Positions 35,499 through 45,492 of a stretch of 64,000 nt of DNA are shown here, piece by piece; the stretch's first letter is position 1; the number at the start of each line of letters is the position of its first letter. Source of the stretch: Phyllobacterium bourgognense (GTDB lineage Bacteria; Pseudomonadota; Alphaproteobacteria; Rhizobiales; Rhizobiaceae); assembly GCF_003337575.1 (NCBI RefSeq), contig NZ_QPJM01000001.1, positions 496,001 to 560,000 of the forward strand, in the 5' to 3' direction. The notes beneath the pieces were generated by a model. It searched no databases and was not told where the DNA came from. It saw only the letters and a program-made list of their open reading frames with translations. The translations under genes were made by a program, and so were the position numbers.

Positions 35499-35909
35499 AT
35501 GGCGACGCATGAAGCGCGAACCCTTCAAATTTCCATTCAGCGATCTTGGCGCGACGTCTATGACTACGCAAGCATCCCGGAAAACCTGCCGGAATGGGCC
35601 TCCGGACTAACTTCTGCCTTGCAAAGGTCGGGCGACGAATGGCTGGCGGACAGTCCTGCCGGTAAGCTCAGGCTACGTTTTGCACCGCCAAACAAGCTCG
35701 GCGTTCTCGATCACTGGGTGATCACCGAAACCGGCGAGAAGGTTTACATTCCCCTGCGGGTTGTCGCCAACGGGGAAAATTCGGAGGTAACATTCACCTT
35801 GTTCCGGCTCCCGGGAATGGACGATGAAAAATTCACTGCAGACGCGGCCTGGGTAATGCGTGACCTGCAGAAGCTCAAGGACGTGCTCGAAGTACAACTT
35901 ATAGAGTGA
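35499..35909 (+). CDS. SRPBCC (START-like) family protein
   Basis: 136 residues with a helix-grip type pattern: SIQRSWRDVYDYASIPENLP and EWASG near the N-terminus, central beta strands (DHWVITETGEKVYIPLRVVA) and a long C-terminal helix (AWVMRDLQKLKDVLE). Members bind hydrophobic ligands or act as polyketide cyclase-like proteins, and the ligand is unknown. ATG 35499 follows GGGAGGAC. An earlier ATG 35481 would place the ribosome site inside the gene. The VOC gene starts 8 bp after it, so the two form an operon. Confidence 0.8.
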   Translation: MATHEARTLQISIQRSWRDVYDYASIPENLPEWASGLTSALQRSGDEWLADSPAGKLRLRFAPPNKLGVLDHWVITETGEKVYIPLRVVANGENSEVTFTLFRLPGMDDEKFTADAAWVMRDLQKLKDVLEVQLIE

Positions 35910-35917
35910 GGTGAAAA

Positions 35918-36274
35918 ATGGCCAGTTCAGGCAAGGACGGGCGTATCGACTATATCGAATTCAATGTGACAGATATTGCGCGGGCCCGCAGTTTCTATGG
36001 CAATACGTTCGGCTGGTCTTTCACCGACTACGGAGCTGATTATTGCGAATTTTCCGACGGTAATCTCAAAGGCGGATTTGCCAATGCCGGCGACGTCAAA
36101 CCGGGTGGCGGTCCGCTGGTCATCTTCTTCGCCGACGACCTTGCGGATACATTGAAGCGGGTTGAAAAGGCGGGAGGCAAGATCGTCAAGCCGATCTTCA
36201 ATTTCCCCGGTGGGCGCCGCTTTCATTTCACCGATCTGGAGGGTTACGAATTGGCGGTCTGGTCTGACAGGTGA
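35918..36274 (+). CDS. VOC family (glyoxalase/bleomycin-resistance fold) protein
   Basis: 118 residues forming one VOC domain: DYIEFNVTDIARARSFYGNT at the start, GWSFTDYG, and FHFTDLEGYELAVWSD at the end. It is related to glyoxalase-like proteins with His/Glu metal ligands. Its substrate is unknown. GAGGTG lies 7 bp before ATG 35918. It follows the SRPBCC gene closely, so the two may act on one small hydrophobic compound (inference). Its TGA stop lies in the left arm of the terminator. Confidence 0.85.
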   Translation: MASSGKDGRIDYIEFNVTDIARARSFYGNTFGWSFTDYGADYCEFSDGNLKGGFANAGDVKPGGGPLVIFFADDLADTLKRVEKAGGKIVKPIFNFPGGRRFHFTDLEGYELAVWSDR

Positions 36275-36301
36275 GCGGCCGCTTGCGCGGCCGCTCTTTA
36301 A
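36273..36301. terminator. Terminator overlapping the VOC stop codon
   Basis: GAGCGGCCGC-TTGC-GCGGCCGCTC then TTTAATT. It is a perfect 10-bp stem between convergent genes. Confidence 0.8.
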
Positions 36302-36304
36302 TTA

Positions 36305-36865
36305 TCAAGCAGCACGGGCTGTTTTTAGAGCGTTTGCCCACAGGACAAGCTGGTTGAGCTGGTTGTTGGCCGCTTCATTGAGATGTTCATAGTCGGCAAG
36401 CTTCTTCTCGCCTTTGACGACCGTGAGATATTCGGGGAAGGAGATGTGGATACCGGTTTTGACTGACGCGGCACTCATTTCCACGAAAACCAGTCGAAGA
36501 TGCTCGATTGCGCGGGCACCGCCAACGCCGCCATAGCCAACAAATCCAACCGGCTTGTGAATGAACTCACCAAGATCGATGGCGTTCTTCAGAACAGCAG
36601 TCGGGCCGTGGTTGTATTCCGCAACGGTGACAACAAAACCGTCGAACTCACGCAGTTTCTTTTTCCAGCGCTCTGCCGTCTCGGTTTGGGCGGTCGACGT
36701 GCGCTCTTCGCCGAAGAAATGCATAGGATAATCGAGCAAATCGAGGATTTCGACTTCGATATCGTCACGTTTGCCGGCTATTTCGGCGATCCACTTGGCC
36801 GGAAATTCGGCGAAACGGCCGATCCGCGTGCTGCCAATGATGATGCCGATTTTTGCTTTAGCCAT
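36305..36865 (-). CDS. NADPH-dependent FMN reductase family protein
   Basis: 186 residues with a flavodoxin-like fold. The FMN phosphate loop is IIGSTRIGRFAEFPAKW, and VTVAEYNHGPTAVLKNAID and FVGYGGVGGARAIEHLR are typical of the azoreductase/FMN-reductase family (PF03358). It reduces flavin or quinone-like compounds with NAD(P)H. It is divergent from an HxlR-type regulator across 89 bp, an arrangement common for redox-sensing control. Confidence 0.88.
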   Translation of the reverse strand: MAKAKIGIIIGSTRIGRFAEFPAKWIAEIAGKRDDIEVEILDLLDYPMHFFGEERTSTAQTETAERWKKKLREFDGFVVTVAEYNHGPTAVLKNAIDLGEFIHKPVGFVGYGGVGGARAIEHLRLVFVEMSAASVKTGIHISFPEYLTVVKGEKKLADYEHLNEAANNQLNQLVLWANALKTARAA

Positions 36866-36954
36866 ATTGAGAAATCCTTTGTCTTGGGGTGGTAACTATT
36901 TGTGACCGGCGCTATATAAGTGACTGTTCGAAACGACCGCAAGGAGGCACTTTT

Positions 36955-37362
36955 TTGAAACCAGATCACTTTGAAGTTACCTCTGCCTGCAGCGCGGTTC
37001 ATCACATTCTGGCGCGCGTCGGCGACAAATGGACGGTGCTGGTCGTCAGTTATCTTGGCAATCGCTCAATGCGATTCAACGAGTTGAAGCGGGCTATCAA
37101 CGGTATTTCGCAAAAGATGCTGACGAGCACACTACGGGGCCTCGAGCGCGATGGTTTCGTTACACGAACGGTCTATCCGACCATTCCGCCACGTGTGGAC
37201 TACGACCTGACGGACCTGGGTCGCGATCTGCTCGTTCCCGTGCGAGGGCTTGGAGACTGGGCGATCAGGAACGAGCAACGTGTCAGCGAGGCCCGTGCCC
37301 GTTTCGACGCAGCCCACGGGAATGCCGAGGTACAGCGGAGATTCGCTGACGCGGCAGAATAG
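36955..37362 (+). CDS. HxlR-family transcriptional regulator
   Basis: 135 residues with a winged helix: CSAVHHILARVGDKWTVLVV, RFNELKRAINGISQKMLTST, LRGLERDGFVTRTVYP and PPRVDYDLTDLG. The Cys near the N-terminus (SACSAV) is at the position used for redox or aldehyde sensing in several HxlR proteins. Start: TTG 36955 has a strong AAGGAGG 8 bp upstream. A GTG at 36889 would extend it by 22 residues without similarity. It likely represses or activates the divergent FMN reductase gene. Confidence 0.87.
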   Translation: MKPDHFEVTSACSAVHHILARVGDKWTVLVVSYLGNRSMRFNELKRAINGISQKMLTSTLRGLERDGFVTRTVYPTIPPRVDYDLTDLGRDLLVPVRGLGDWAIRNEQRVSEARARFDAAHGNAEVQRRFADAAE

Positions 37363-37412
37363 GGAATCCTGCTAACCCTATTGCACAAGTACGTTAAACA
37401 GCTGTGATAACA

Positions 37413-37439
37413 AAAAAGGCGGGTCGAAACCCGCCTTTT
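37413..37439. terminator. Bidirectional terminator, HxlR gene / groEL
   Basis: AAAAGGCGGGT-CGAA-ACCCGCCTTTT with further A residues on the left. It serves convergent genes on both strands. Confidence 0.9.
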
Positions 37440-37464
37440 CCATATTTGCGTGGATGAGGACTTC

Positions 37465-39168
<1,704 letters not shown>

Positions 39169-39465
39169 TTAGCCGAGGATACCCAGAATGTCGGATTCCT
39201 TCATGATCAGCAGGTCTTCGCCGCCAATCTTGACTTCCGTGCCGGACCACTTGCCGAACAGGATAAGATCGCCTGCCTTGACATCGAGTGGTACGAGCTT
39301 GCCTGCTTCGTCACGAGCGCCGGTGCCTACGGAGACGATTTCGCCTTCCTGTGGCTTTTCCTTGGCAGTATCCGGAATGATGATGCCGCCTGCAGTCTTT
39401 GCTTCGGATTCGACGCGGCGTACTACGACGCGGTCGTGAAGCGGGCGGAACTTGGTCTTGGCCAT
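39169..39465 (-). CDS. groES: Co-chaperonin GroES
   Basis: 98 residues from ATG 39463-39465 ([20 protein letters not shown]). It carries the mobile loop region [19 protein letters not shown] and ends DILGILG. It caps GroEL. It is the first gene of the operon. An upstream in-frame start would add nine residues not found in the family. The CIRCE element lies 62 bp upstream of the start, within the promoter region. Confidence 0.97.
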   Translation of the reverse strand: MAKTKFRPLHDRVVVRRVESEAKTAGGIIIPDTAKEKPQEGEIVSVGTGARDEAGKLVPLDVKAGDLILFGKWSGTEVKIGGEDLLIMKESDILGILG

Positions 39466-39526
39466 GGTTAGAACCCTTGATGTTGGTGTCAAAACGATGT
39501 CGCGAACAGCTGCGCCATCCGCGTTA

Positions 39527-39553
39527 TTAGCACTCGACAGAGGTGAGTGCTAA
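39527..39553. promoter_or_regulatory. CIRCE operator (HrcA) of groESL
   Basis: TTAGCACTC-N9-GAGTGCTAA is a perfect 9-9-9 inverted repeat matching the CIRCE consensus. HrcA binds it and represses groESL. The hrcA gene is not in the window. Confidence 0.97.
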
Positions 39554-39563
39554 CTGCGGCCGG

Positions 39564-39592
39564 AGATAGTGGGATGACACTGAAGAGTCAAG
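39564..39592 (-). promoter_or_regulatory. groESL promoter (sigma-70/RpoH-like)
   Basis: On the minus strand CTTGAC (39587-39592), 17-bp spacer, CTATCT (39564-39569). It fits both the housekeeping and the RpoH consensus of alphaproteobacteria and sits just upstream of CIRCE, giving dual heat-shock control. Confidence 0.75.
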
Positions 39593-39711
39593 GGAAAGCT
39601 GAGATGAATCTTTTCTGCGGTGAACCCAAAATCGGCAATCGCAAGGTGCTCGCAAGTGCTGCAACCAAGCTTTTATTCCATAAAAATGTGATGTATTGAT
39701 GAAACGACGCG

Positions 39712-40071
39712 TCAGGCTGCTTCCACGTCGATCTTGTCGAGAGCGAGATTGGCATCACCCCATGCCTTCAAGGCGTTGATAACCGGCTCCAGGCTGCGGC
39801 CGCGCTCCGAAAGCGAATACTCGACCTTGGGCGGCACCTCGGCATAGACCTTGCGTATGATCAGCCCATCGGCTTCCAATTCGCGCAACTGGTTGGTCAG
39901 CATGCGCTGTGTGACATTAATCAGCTTGCGTCGAATCTCATTGAACCGCAGCGTACCTGACATGAGATGGTAGAGGATCACGCCTTTCCACTTGCCATCG
40001 ATCAAGTTGAGAACACCTTCGACCGGGCAGCCGGCGGAGCAATCAAACGTCTTGTGGCGCACGCGCGGCAT
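39712..40071 (-). CDS. HxlR-family transcriptional regulator
   Basis: 119 residues with a winged helix: CPVEGVLNLIDGKWKGVILY, RFNEIRRKLINVTQRMLTNQ, LRELEADGLIIRKVY, PPKVEYSLSERG. Cys residues at the start (FDCSAGCPVE) could sense electrophiles or redox state, as in YodB and relatives. ATG 40071 follows AAAAAGGAT. It is divergent from a zinc-type alcohol dehydrogenase (quinone oxidoreductase) gene, its expected target, with 102 bp between. The 219-bp stretch 39493-39711 holds CIRCE, the groESL promoter and nothing else that I see. Confidence 0.9.
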   Translation of the reverse strand: MPRVRHKTFDCSAGCPVEGVLNLIDGKWKGVILYHLMSGTLRFNEIRRKLINVTQRMLTNQLRELEADGLIIRKVYAEVPPKVEYSLSERGRSLEPVINALKAWGDANLALDKIDVEAA

Positions 40072-40105
40072 AACGGTATCCTTTTTGACACTATATGCGT
40101 TATAT

Positions 40106-40119
40106 GTGCATTCTTGCAC
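40106..40119. promoter_or_regulatory. Candidate HxlR operator
   Basis: GTGCA-TTCT-TGCAC, a perfect inverted repeat in the divergent promoter region between the HxlR gene (40071) and the alcohol dehydrogenase gene (40174). TATATG-like -10 boxes flank it. Confidence 0.4.
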
Positions 40120-40173
40120 TTATGTAGCATAAGGCGCATCTCGGGCAGGTCAACTTTTCCAGGAGCAACGATC

Positions 40174-41185
40174 ATGCGCGCTGTCGCCTATTTCGAATCA
40201 CAACCCATCACCGCTGAAACTTCATTGGTCGATATCGACCTGCCGAAGCCCGAAGCAAGTGGCAGAGACTTGTTGGTTGAGGTGAGGGCGATATCTGTCA
40301 ATCCCGTCGACACCAAGGTCCGGGTCAGGGTAAAACCGGAAGGGGGAACGCCCCAGGTACTTGGCTGGGATGCGTCGGGCGTTGTAGCCGCAGTGGGTCC
40401 CGAGGCACAATTCTTCAAGCCGGGTGATGAAGTGTTCTACGCTGGAGTGATCGATCGTCCCGGCACGAACTCAGAATTTCACCTCGTCGATGAGCGCATT
40501 GTCGGTAAGAAGCCGTCATCGCTAAGCTTCAGCGCCGCGGCCGCCTTACCGCTGACATCAATCACCGTGGGAAGCGTTGTTTGATCGGCTTCACGTCGAA
40601 ACACCGGTCCTCGGGGCGGCCAATGCCATCGTTATCATCGGCGGCGCCGGTGGAGTTGGATCGATCGCTATTCAACTCGCGCGAAAGTTGACCAACCTCA
40701 CCGTCATCGCCACGGCGTCGCGTCCGGAAACGCAGGCTTGGGCCCGTGATCTCGGCGCTCATCACGTCATAGATCACTCGAAACCCATAGCGGCCCAGGT
40801 TGAGGCGCTGGGTATAGGCGCTCCGGGATTCGTGTTCTCAACCACCAACTCCGATGCGCATCTTGCCGAAGTCGCCACGCTGATCGCGCCGCAGGGCCGG
40901 TTCGCACTGATTGATGATCCGAAGACGCTCGATGTCATGTTGCTGAAGCGCAAGAGCATATCGCTGCATTGGGAGTTGATGTTTACACGGGCGCTGTTCA
41001 AGACACCCGATATGGATGCACAGCATCGAATTTTGAACAAGGTGTCGGAACTCGTTGACGAAGGGACGATCAAAACAACTCTCGCCGATGACTTCGGCCC
41101 GATCAACGCAGCCAATTTGAAGAGAGCACATGCGCTGATCGAAAGCGGCCGCGCCAAGGGCAAGATCGTACTCTCCGGGTTCTAA
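40174..41185 (+). pseudogene. Zinc-type alcohol dehydrogenase / quinone oxidoreductase, frameshifted
   Basis: ATG 40174 (after AGGAGC) opens a frame with the GroES-like domain (VRAISVNPVDTKVR; VLGWDASGVVAAVG). After ALPLTSIT it runs into V-G-S-V-V-stop at 40582-40584. The remaining NAD(P)-binding domain continues in the next frame from TGG 40568 (WEALFDRLHVETPV; IVIIGGAGGVGSIAIQLARK) to 41185. Comparison with the usual ITAWEAL junction shows that two bases are missing near 40567. Restored, the protein would be about 337 residues, normal for the ZADH subfamily. This is either a real inactivation or a sequencing error. Confidence 0.85.
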
Positions 41186-41235
41186 CCCTGCTAATTACGC
41201 TGGCTATATGAGTAGAAGCGCCCAAAAGTGCAGCG

Positions 41236-41550
41236 TCAATCCTCGCCGCCCTCTTCACAAACGTGATGCGCCATATCGACAAGCATGTCGCTGACATGCT
41301 TGTCGGCGAGCTCATAGAAAATCTGCTTGGCCTGCCGGTTGCCGCGTACCAGCCGTGCACCGCGCAATAGGCGCAAATGGTGGCTTACCAGCGATTGCGA
41401 CAGATCGAGGCTCGTCGCTATATCACCGACTGATCTCGGCTCGTCGAGGCAGAAGAACAGGATGCGCAGCCGCGTCGGGTCGCCGAGCAGCCGAAACGTC
41501 TCTGCGAGGATCGTCGTATCGAGTTGTGATGGGATCGCCAGCTTGTTCAA
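41236..41550 (-). CDS. ArsR/SmtB-family metalloregulator
   Basis: 104 residues with the ArsR winged helix: LAETFRLLGDPTRLRILFFC, DEPRSVGDIATSLDLSQSLVSHHLR and RLLRGARLVRGNRQAKQIFY. Asp/His residues on the last helix (ADKHVSDMLVDMAHHVCEE) fit the alpha-5 zinc site of SmtB/CzrA-type sensors. It starts inside the end of the cation efflux gene (ATGA overlap), so pump and repressor are translated together. It likely releases the promoter at 42568 on zinc binding. Confidence 0.9.
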   Translation of the reverse strand: MNKLAIPSQLDTTILAETFRLLGDPTRLRILFFCLDEPRSVGDIATSLDLSQSLVSHHLRLLRGARLVRGNRQAKQIFYELADKHVSDMLVDMAHHVCEEGGED

Positions 41551-42545
41551 TGCTTATGGCCCTCGTGACGATGGTCATGCTCCGCATGGTCGTGATCCGC
41601 GTGGTCATGTTCTTCGTGGTCGCCGCCCGGCTCTACGCCAAGGCAGCAATCCTCCGGCGCGGTATCCGGCCAGTCGATGGCAATGGTGGAGTGTTCAATC
41701 CCGAATTTCGTCCTGAGCTCGATCTCGACCCGTTTGACCAGCAAACGCGGGTTGGCGTCCGCTTGCGGCAGCACATGCAACGTCGCGAGCGCTTTCCCTG
41801 ATGTAATCATCCAGACGTGAACGTGCCGAACATTGGCGCAGCCGGGTATGGTTTTCTTCAAGTGCTGCTCGATTTCTTCAGGCGAGGCGTTCGCCGGCGC
41901 ACCTTCAAGAAGAATATGCATTGAATTTCGCAGCAATGCCCAGGCGCTACGCAAGATAAGCAGGCAGACGAAGACAGAGAGGATGGGATCTATCGGCGTC
42001 CAGTCCGTATAATAGATGACGACAGCGGCGATGATTGTCCCGACGGAACCAAGCAGATCGCCAAGCACATGCAGGACTGCTCCTTTGATATTGACATGCT
42101 CGCTGTCGCCGCGCGTAAGGATCCAGAATACAGCTATGTTGATAACCAGTCCGATCGTCGCGACGATCAGCATCGGCCCTGCCAGTACTTCGCCGGGGTT
42201 GCGGAAGCGATCAATTGCTTCGATGGTAATCCAGATGAGAATCGCGAAGAGCGCTATGGCGTTCATCAGCCCGGCAATGACTTCAAAACGCAAATAACCG
42301 AACGTGCGGCGCTCATCCGCGGCCCGTTTGCCGAAATGGAATGCCGCATAGGACAGCGCGAGGGCAGCTGCGTCGGTCACCATGTGACCAGCATCGGCGA
42401 TCAGCGCCAGCGAACCAGACAATAGACCGCCGATAACTTCGACGATCATGAAGGCAAATGTAATGAAAAACGCAATCAGCACTTTGCGCTGATTATCCAC
42501 CGTGATCTTCGATGCGTGGTCGTGGCCTTCGTGTGAATGTGACAT
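41547..42545 (-). CDS. Cation diffusion facilitator (CzcD/ZitB-type zinc efflux)
   Basis: 332 residues. The N-terminus is His-rich (MSHSHEGHDHASK). Six membrane helices carry the zinc sites ALIADAGHMVTDAAALAL and HVLGDLLGSVGTIIAA, the latter with the HxxxD pattern. A cytoplasmic C-terminal domain follows (CANVRHVHVWMITSGK). The tail is a very His/Asp-rich run (EEHDHADHDHAEHDHRHEGH) that likely binds metal. It exports Zn(II) or a similar ion for protons. ATG 42545 was chosen because the MSHSH start is common. It is the first gene of the operon with arsR-type repressor. Confidence 0.92.
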   Translation of the reverse strand: MSHSHEGHDHASKITVDNQRKVLIAFFITFAFMIVEVIGGLLSGSLALIADAGHMVTDAAALALSYAAFHFGKRAADERRTFGYLRFEVIAGLMNAIALFAILIWITIEAIDRFRNPGEVLAGPMLIVATIGLVINIAVFWILTRGDSEHVNIKGAVLHVLGDLLGSVGTIIAAVVIYYTDWTPIDPILSVFVCLLILRSAWALLRNSMHILLEGAPANASPEEIEQHLKKTIPGCANVRHVHVWMITSGKALATLHVLPQADANPRLLVKRVEIELRTKFGIEHSTIAIDWPDTAPEDCCLGVEPGGDHEEHDHADHDHAEHDHRHEGHKH

Positions 42546-42567
42546 GGCTTGCCCTGGTGATAACCAA

Positions 42568-42589
42568 CATATCAATAGTTGTTCATATG
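42568..42589. promoter_or_regulatory. Candidate ArsR/SmtB operator in the efflux promoter
   Basis: CATATCAATAG/TTGTTCATATG is an imperfect 11-11 inverted repeat, 8 of 11 matching, of the ATA..TGAACA type bound by SmtB/CzrA regulators. It lies downstream of TTGACA (minus strand, 42595-42600), in the spacer and -10 area. Confidence 0.6.
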
Positions 42590-42696
42590 TATGCTGTCAA
42601 TATTTGGACGCGAAACAATCGCCGATGATCATGGGTGACACATTTCATGCAATCGGGTAAGCGATGTCGGGCTTTGCGTTCTCGGAAAGGATCGGC

Positions 42697-43554
42697 ATGA
42701 CCGATATGATACATTTGCAGCGTCTCGACGAATTGATGGATCGTTACGATGTACTCCTCTGCGATGTCTGGGGCGTTCTACACAATGGCGTGGATTCCTT
42801 TGCTTCCGCATCAGCAGCGTTATCGCGTGCACGGAAAGCCGGTCTGACGGTCGTGCTCATAACCAATGCACCGCGCCGTTTCGATAGCGTTGCGCAGCAA
42901 ATACACGCGCTTGGTGTTCCTGAATCATCCTATGATCGCATCGTCACGTCCGGCGATGTCACGCGCGAGTTGATCCGCAATGCGCCGCGCCATGTCTTTC
43001 ACCTTGGGCCTGAGCGCGATGAAACGCTGTATGAAGGGCTGGACGTCGAACTTGTCGAGGAACGCGAAGCAGACGTCGTCGTGTGCACCGGATTCTTTGA
43101 TGATGAGACGGAAACGCCGGAAGATTATGCAGAAATGCTCACTCGATTCCGGTCGCGCGATCTGCCGTTCATTTGCGCCAATCCGGATATTGTCGTCGAA
43201 CGTGGCGACCGCCTCATTTGGTGCGCGGGAGCACTTGCCCGTGATTACAGTCAACTCGGTGGCCGGACATTGATTGCCGGCAAACCGCATCGCCCAATCT
43301 ACGAGGCCGCTGTTGCCGCTGCTGCGGAAGTGCGCGGAGAGCCTGTCGATCTCGCGCGCGTCCTCGCTATCGGCGATGGTATGCTGACTGACATCAAGGG
43401 CGCCGACCTTTTCGGGATCGATGCTCTCTATATTTCTGGTGGTATCCACGCGGGAGACTACGTCATGGGCGGCGTTCAAGACCTTGAGAAACTGCTTGCA
43501 TTTCTGGCGAAGCACGGCAGCAATCCTGTGGCCACAATGACAATGCTGGCCTGA
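42697..43554 (+). CDS. HAD-superfamily class IIA hydrolase (TIGR01459 type)
   Basis: 285 residues. HAD motif I is DVLLCDVWGVLHNG, motif II VVLITNAPR, and the C-terminal motifs are GKPHRPIYEAAV and AIGDGMLTDIKGAD. This is the NagD-like class IIA group that is common in alphaproteobacteria, a cytoplasmic phosphatase of unknown substrate. ATG 42697 follows AAAGGATC. An earlier ATG 42664 is possible. ribF follows after 5 bp, which is usual for this subfamily and suggests a link to flavin metabolism. Confidence 0.88.
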   Translation: MTDMIHLQRLDELMDRYDVLLCDVWGVLHNGVDSFASASAALSRARKAGLTVVLITNAPRRFDSVAQQIHALGVPESSYDRIVTSGDVTRELIRNAPRHVFHLGPERDETLYEGLDVELVEEREADVVVCTGFFDDETETPEDYAEMLTRFRSRDLPFICANPDIVVERGDRLIWCAGALARDYSQLGGRTLIAGKPHRPIYEAAVAAAAEVRGEPVDLARVLAIGDGMLTDIKGADLFGIDALYISGGIHAGDYVMGGVQDLEKLLAFLAKHGSNPVATMTMLA

Positions 43555-43559
43555 GGCTA

Positions 43560-44546
43560 ATGTTCATGTCGATCTTGCGTCTGAGCGATCCGAACCATTT
43601 GCCCGAGCACCTCAAAGATGCCGTTGTCGCGATTGGCAATTTTGATGGTGTGCATCGCGGTCACCAGGCTGTGCTGGAACGTGCGCTCGAGGCGGCGCAG
43701 GCGGCGGGAAAGCCTTCCCTAGTGCTGACTTTCGAGCCGCATCCGCGCAGCGTGTTTGTACCGGACCAGCCGGTCGACCGCTTGACCCCGGCCGCCGAGA
43801 AAGCCTCCATTCTCGAAGCATTGGGCTTTGATGCAGTGGTCGAGTGCCATTTCACCCGCGAGTTTTCGCAGCTGACTGCGGACGTATTTGTAGACCGGAT
43901 ACTGGTCGGCGCCCTGGCGGCGAGCCGCATCGTTACTGGTTTTGATTTTCATTTCGGCAAGAACCGTCAGGGCGGACCCGCCTTTCTGATGGATGCCGGC
44001 GAAAAGCGTGGCTTTCACGTCACTCTGGTCGATGCCTTCCGCGATGAGGGCGGCCACGCAATCTCATCGAGCCGTATTCGCGAACTTTTCGGCGAAGGGG
44101 AGGTGGTGGAGGCCGCGGGTCTACTCGGTTATCGCCACCGTATTCGGGCAGAGGTCATTCGCGGCAAACAGCTAGGCCGCACCATTGGATTTCCGACAGC
44201 CAACATGGTTTTGCCGCCGGAAACACATCTGAAACACGGCATTTACGCCGTGCGCTTCCGCAGGGCGGACGGCACACTCTACGATGGCGTTGCCAGCTTC
44301 GGCCGGCGGCCGACCGTCGACACGGACGGCGAACCGCTGCTCGAAACCTATGTCTTCGACTTCAACGGCGATCTCTATGGTGAAACCTGCGCTGTATCAT
44401 TCTTTGGTTATCTGCGCGGCGAGGAAAAATTCGACGGCCTGAAACCGATGATGCAGCAAATTAAGCGTGATGAAGAGGAATCGCGGGCCTTGCTGCAGGG
44501 TGTGCGGCCATTGTCGGCGCTCGACCAGACGATCAACTTCGATTGA
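43560..44546 (+). CDS. ribF: Bifunctional riboflavin kinase / FAD synthetase
   Basis: 328 residues. The N-terminal FAD synthetase has the nucleotidyltransferase motif IGNFDGVHRGHQ and ISSSRIRELFGEGEV. The C-terminal riboflavin kinase begins near 195 with GRTIGFPTANMVLP and contains GVASFGRRPT. It makes FMN and FAD from riboflavin. It starts 5 bp after the HAD gene, with ATG 43560 or 43566. A perfect 19-bp palindrome lies immediately after its stop. Confidence 0.95.
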   Translation: MFMSILRLSDPNHLPEHLKDAVVAIGNFDGVHRGHQAVLERALEAAQAAGKPSLVLTFEPHPRSVFVPDQPVDRLTPAAEKASILEALGFDAVVECHFTREFSQLTADVFVDRILVGALAASRIVTGFDFHFGKNRQGGPAFLMDAGEKRGFHVTLVDAFRDEGGHAISSSRIRELFGEGEVVEAAGLLGYRHRIRAEVIRGKQLGRTIGFPTANMVLPPETHLKHGIYAVRFRRADGTLYDGVASFGRRPTVDTDGEPLLETYVFDFNGDLYGETCAVSFFGYLRGEEKFDGLKPMMQQIKRDEEESRALLQGVRPLSALDQTINFD

Positions 44547-44547
44547 A

Positions 44548-44566
44548 TTGGTAAATTGTTTACCAA
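44548..44566. promoter_or_regulatory. Perfect 19-bp palindrome TTGGTAAA-TTG-TTTACCAA
   Basis: It lies 2 bp after the ribF stop and 84 bp before mipA. It has the size and symmetry of a repressor operator (LacI- or GntR-like half site GGTAAA). It has no T tract, so it is not a terminator. Confidence 0.5.
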
Positions 44567-44649
44567 GACAATAAAGCCAATTTTATCTATCTTTCGGTAG
44601 TTTCGCCAGATAGCTTGCCACCTCCCAGGCAGGGTTCCGGAGTAATTTC

Positions 44650-45492
44650 ATGTCTATTCGCCTGATTGGCGCTCTCTCGAGCGCACTGTTTTTTGCGGGA
44701 TCAACTGCAGTTTTTGCTGATGAGTATTATCCGGACAGCCAGCCAACCAGTAGCACGCGCGGGGATCATTGGTGGTCGGGTGACTGGTATCTGACGCTTG
44801 GTGCCAAAGGCTTCGTTGCTCCAAAGTATGAAGGCGCCAAGGACTATATGCTCAGCGCTGCCCCGGTTATCTCCCTTGGCCGTGCAGGTAAGTCGGTTCG
44901 TTTTTCCTCGCTCAACGACAACGCCTCCCTCGGTTTCATCGACACAGGCGTTTTTCGGGCTGGTATCACGGGTAAACTGATCACCGGGCGCGACCGTGGT
45001 GACTCTGACGATCTCAAAGGCCTTCACGATGTCGACTGGGGATTCGAGCTCGGTGGCTTTGCAGAATTCTATCCGACAGACAATATTCGCGGTCGGGTCG
45101 AGGTACGGCGCGGTATCGGCGCTCATGACGGCGTCGTTGCCGATTTTGCCATCGATGCTTTCAAGGACATAACACCGACAGTGCGCGTGTCTGCGGGCCC
45201 ACGTGCAACCGTCGCCTCCAAAGATTATTTCGAGGAATATTATGGTGTGACTGCCAGCGAGTCTGCGGCGTCGGGCCTCGCACGGTATTCTCCGGGCGGT
45301 GGCCTTAAATCGCTTGGGGTCGGCGGTCAAATCACCTGGCAGACCACCGACAAGATCACCACGAGCGCCTATGCCGAGTATAGCCGGTTGATGGGACCAG
45401 CGGCAGATTCAAGCCTTGTCAGGGAGCGCGGTTCGGCCAATCAGGCGACGTTGGGCGTGCAGGCAACCTACCGCTTCGACTTCGCTCTCTAA
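44650..45492 (+). CDS. MipA/OmpV family outer-membrane protein
   Basis: 280 residues. A signal peptide is at about 1-24 (SALFFAGSTAVFADE), then beta-barrel sequence with alternating aromatic and polar residues. Family phrases: WYLTLGAKGFVAPKYEGAKD, LSAAPVISLGRAGKSVRFSS and RVEVRRGIGAHDGVVADFA. The C-terminus ends in TYRFDFAL (strand with Phe near the end). MipA-like proteins are MltA-interacting or porin-like outer-membrane proteins, and the role here is unknown. It has its own upstream region with the TTGGTAAA palindrome as a likely operator. Confidence 0.88.
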   Translation: MSIRLIGALSSALFFAGSTAVFADEYYPDSQPTSSTRGDHWWSGDWYLTLGAKGFVAPKYEGAKDYMLSAAPVISLGRAGKSVRFSSLNDNASLGFIDTGVFRAGITGKLITGRDRGDSDDLKGLHDVDWGFELGGFAEFYPTDNIRGRVEVRRGIGAHDGVVADFAIDAFKDITPTVRVSAGPRATVASKDYFEEYYGVTASESAASGLARYSPGGGLKSLGVGGQITWQTTDKITTSAYAEYSRLMGPAADSSLVRERGSANQATLGVQATYRFDFAL

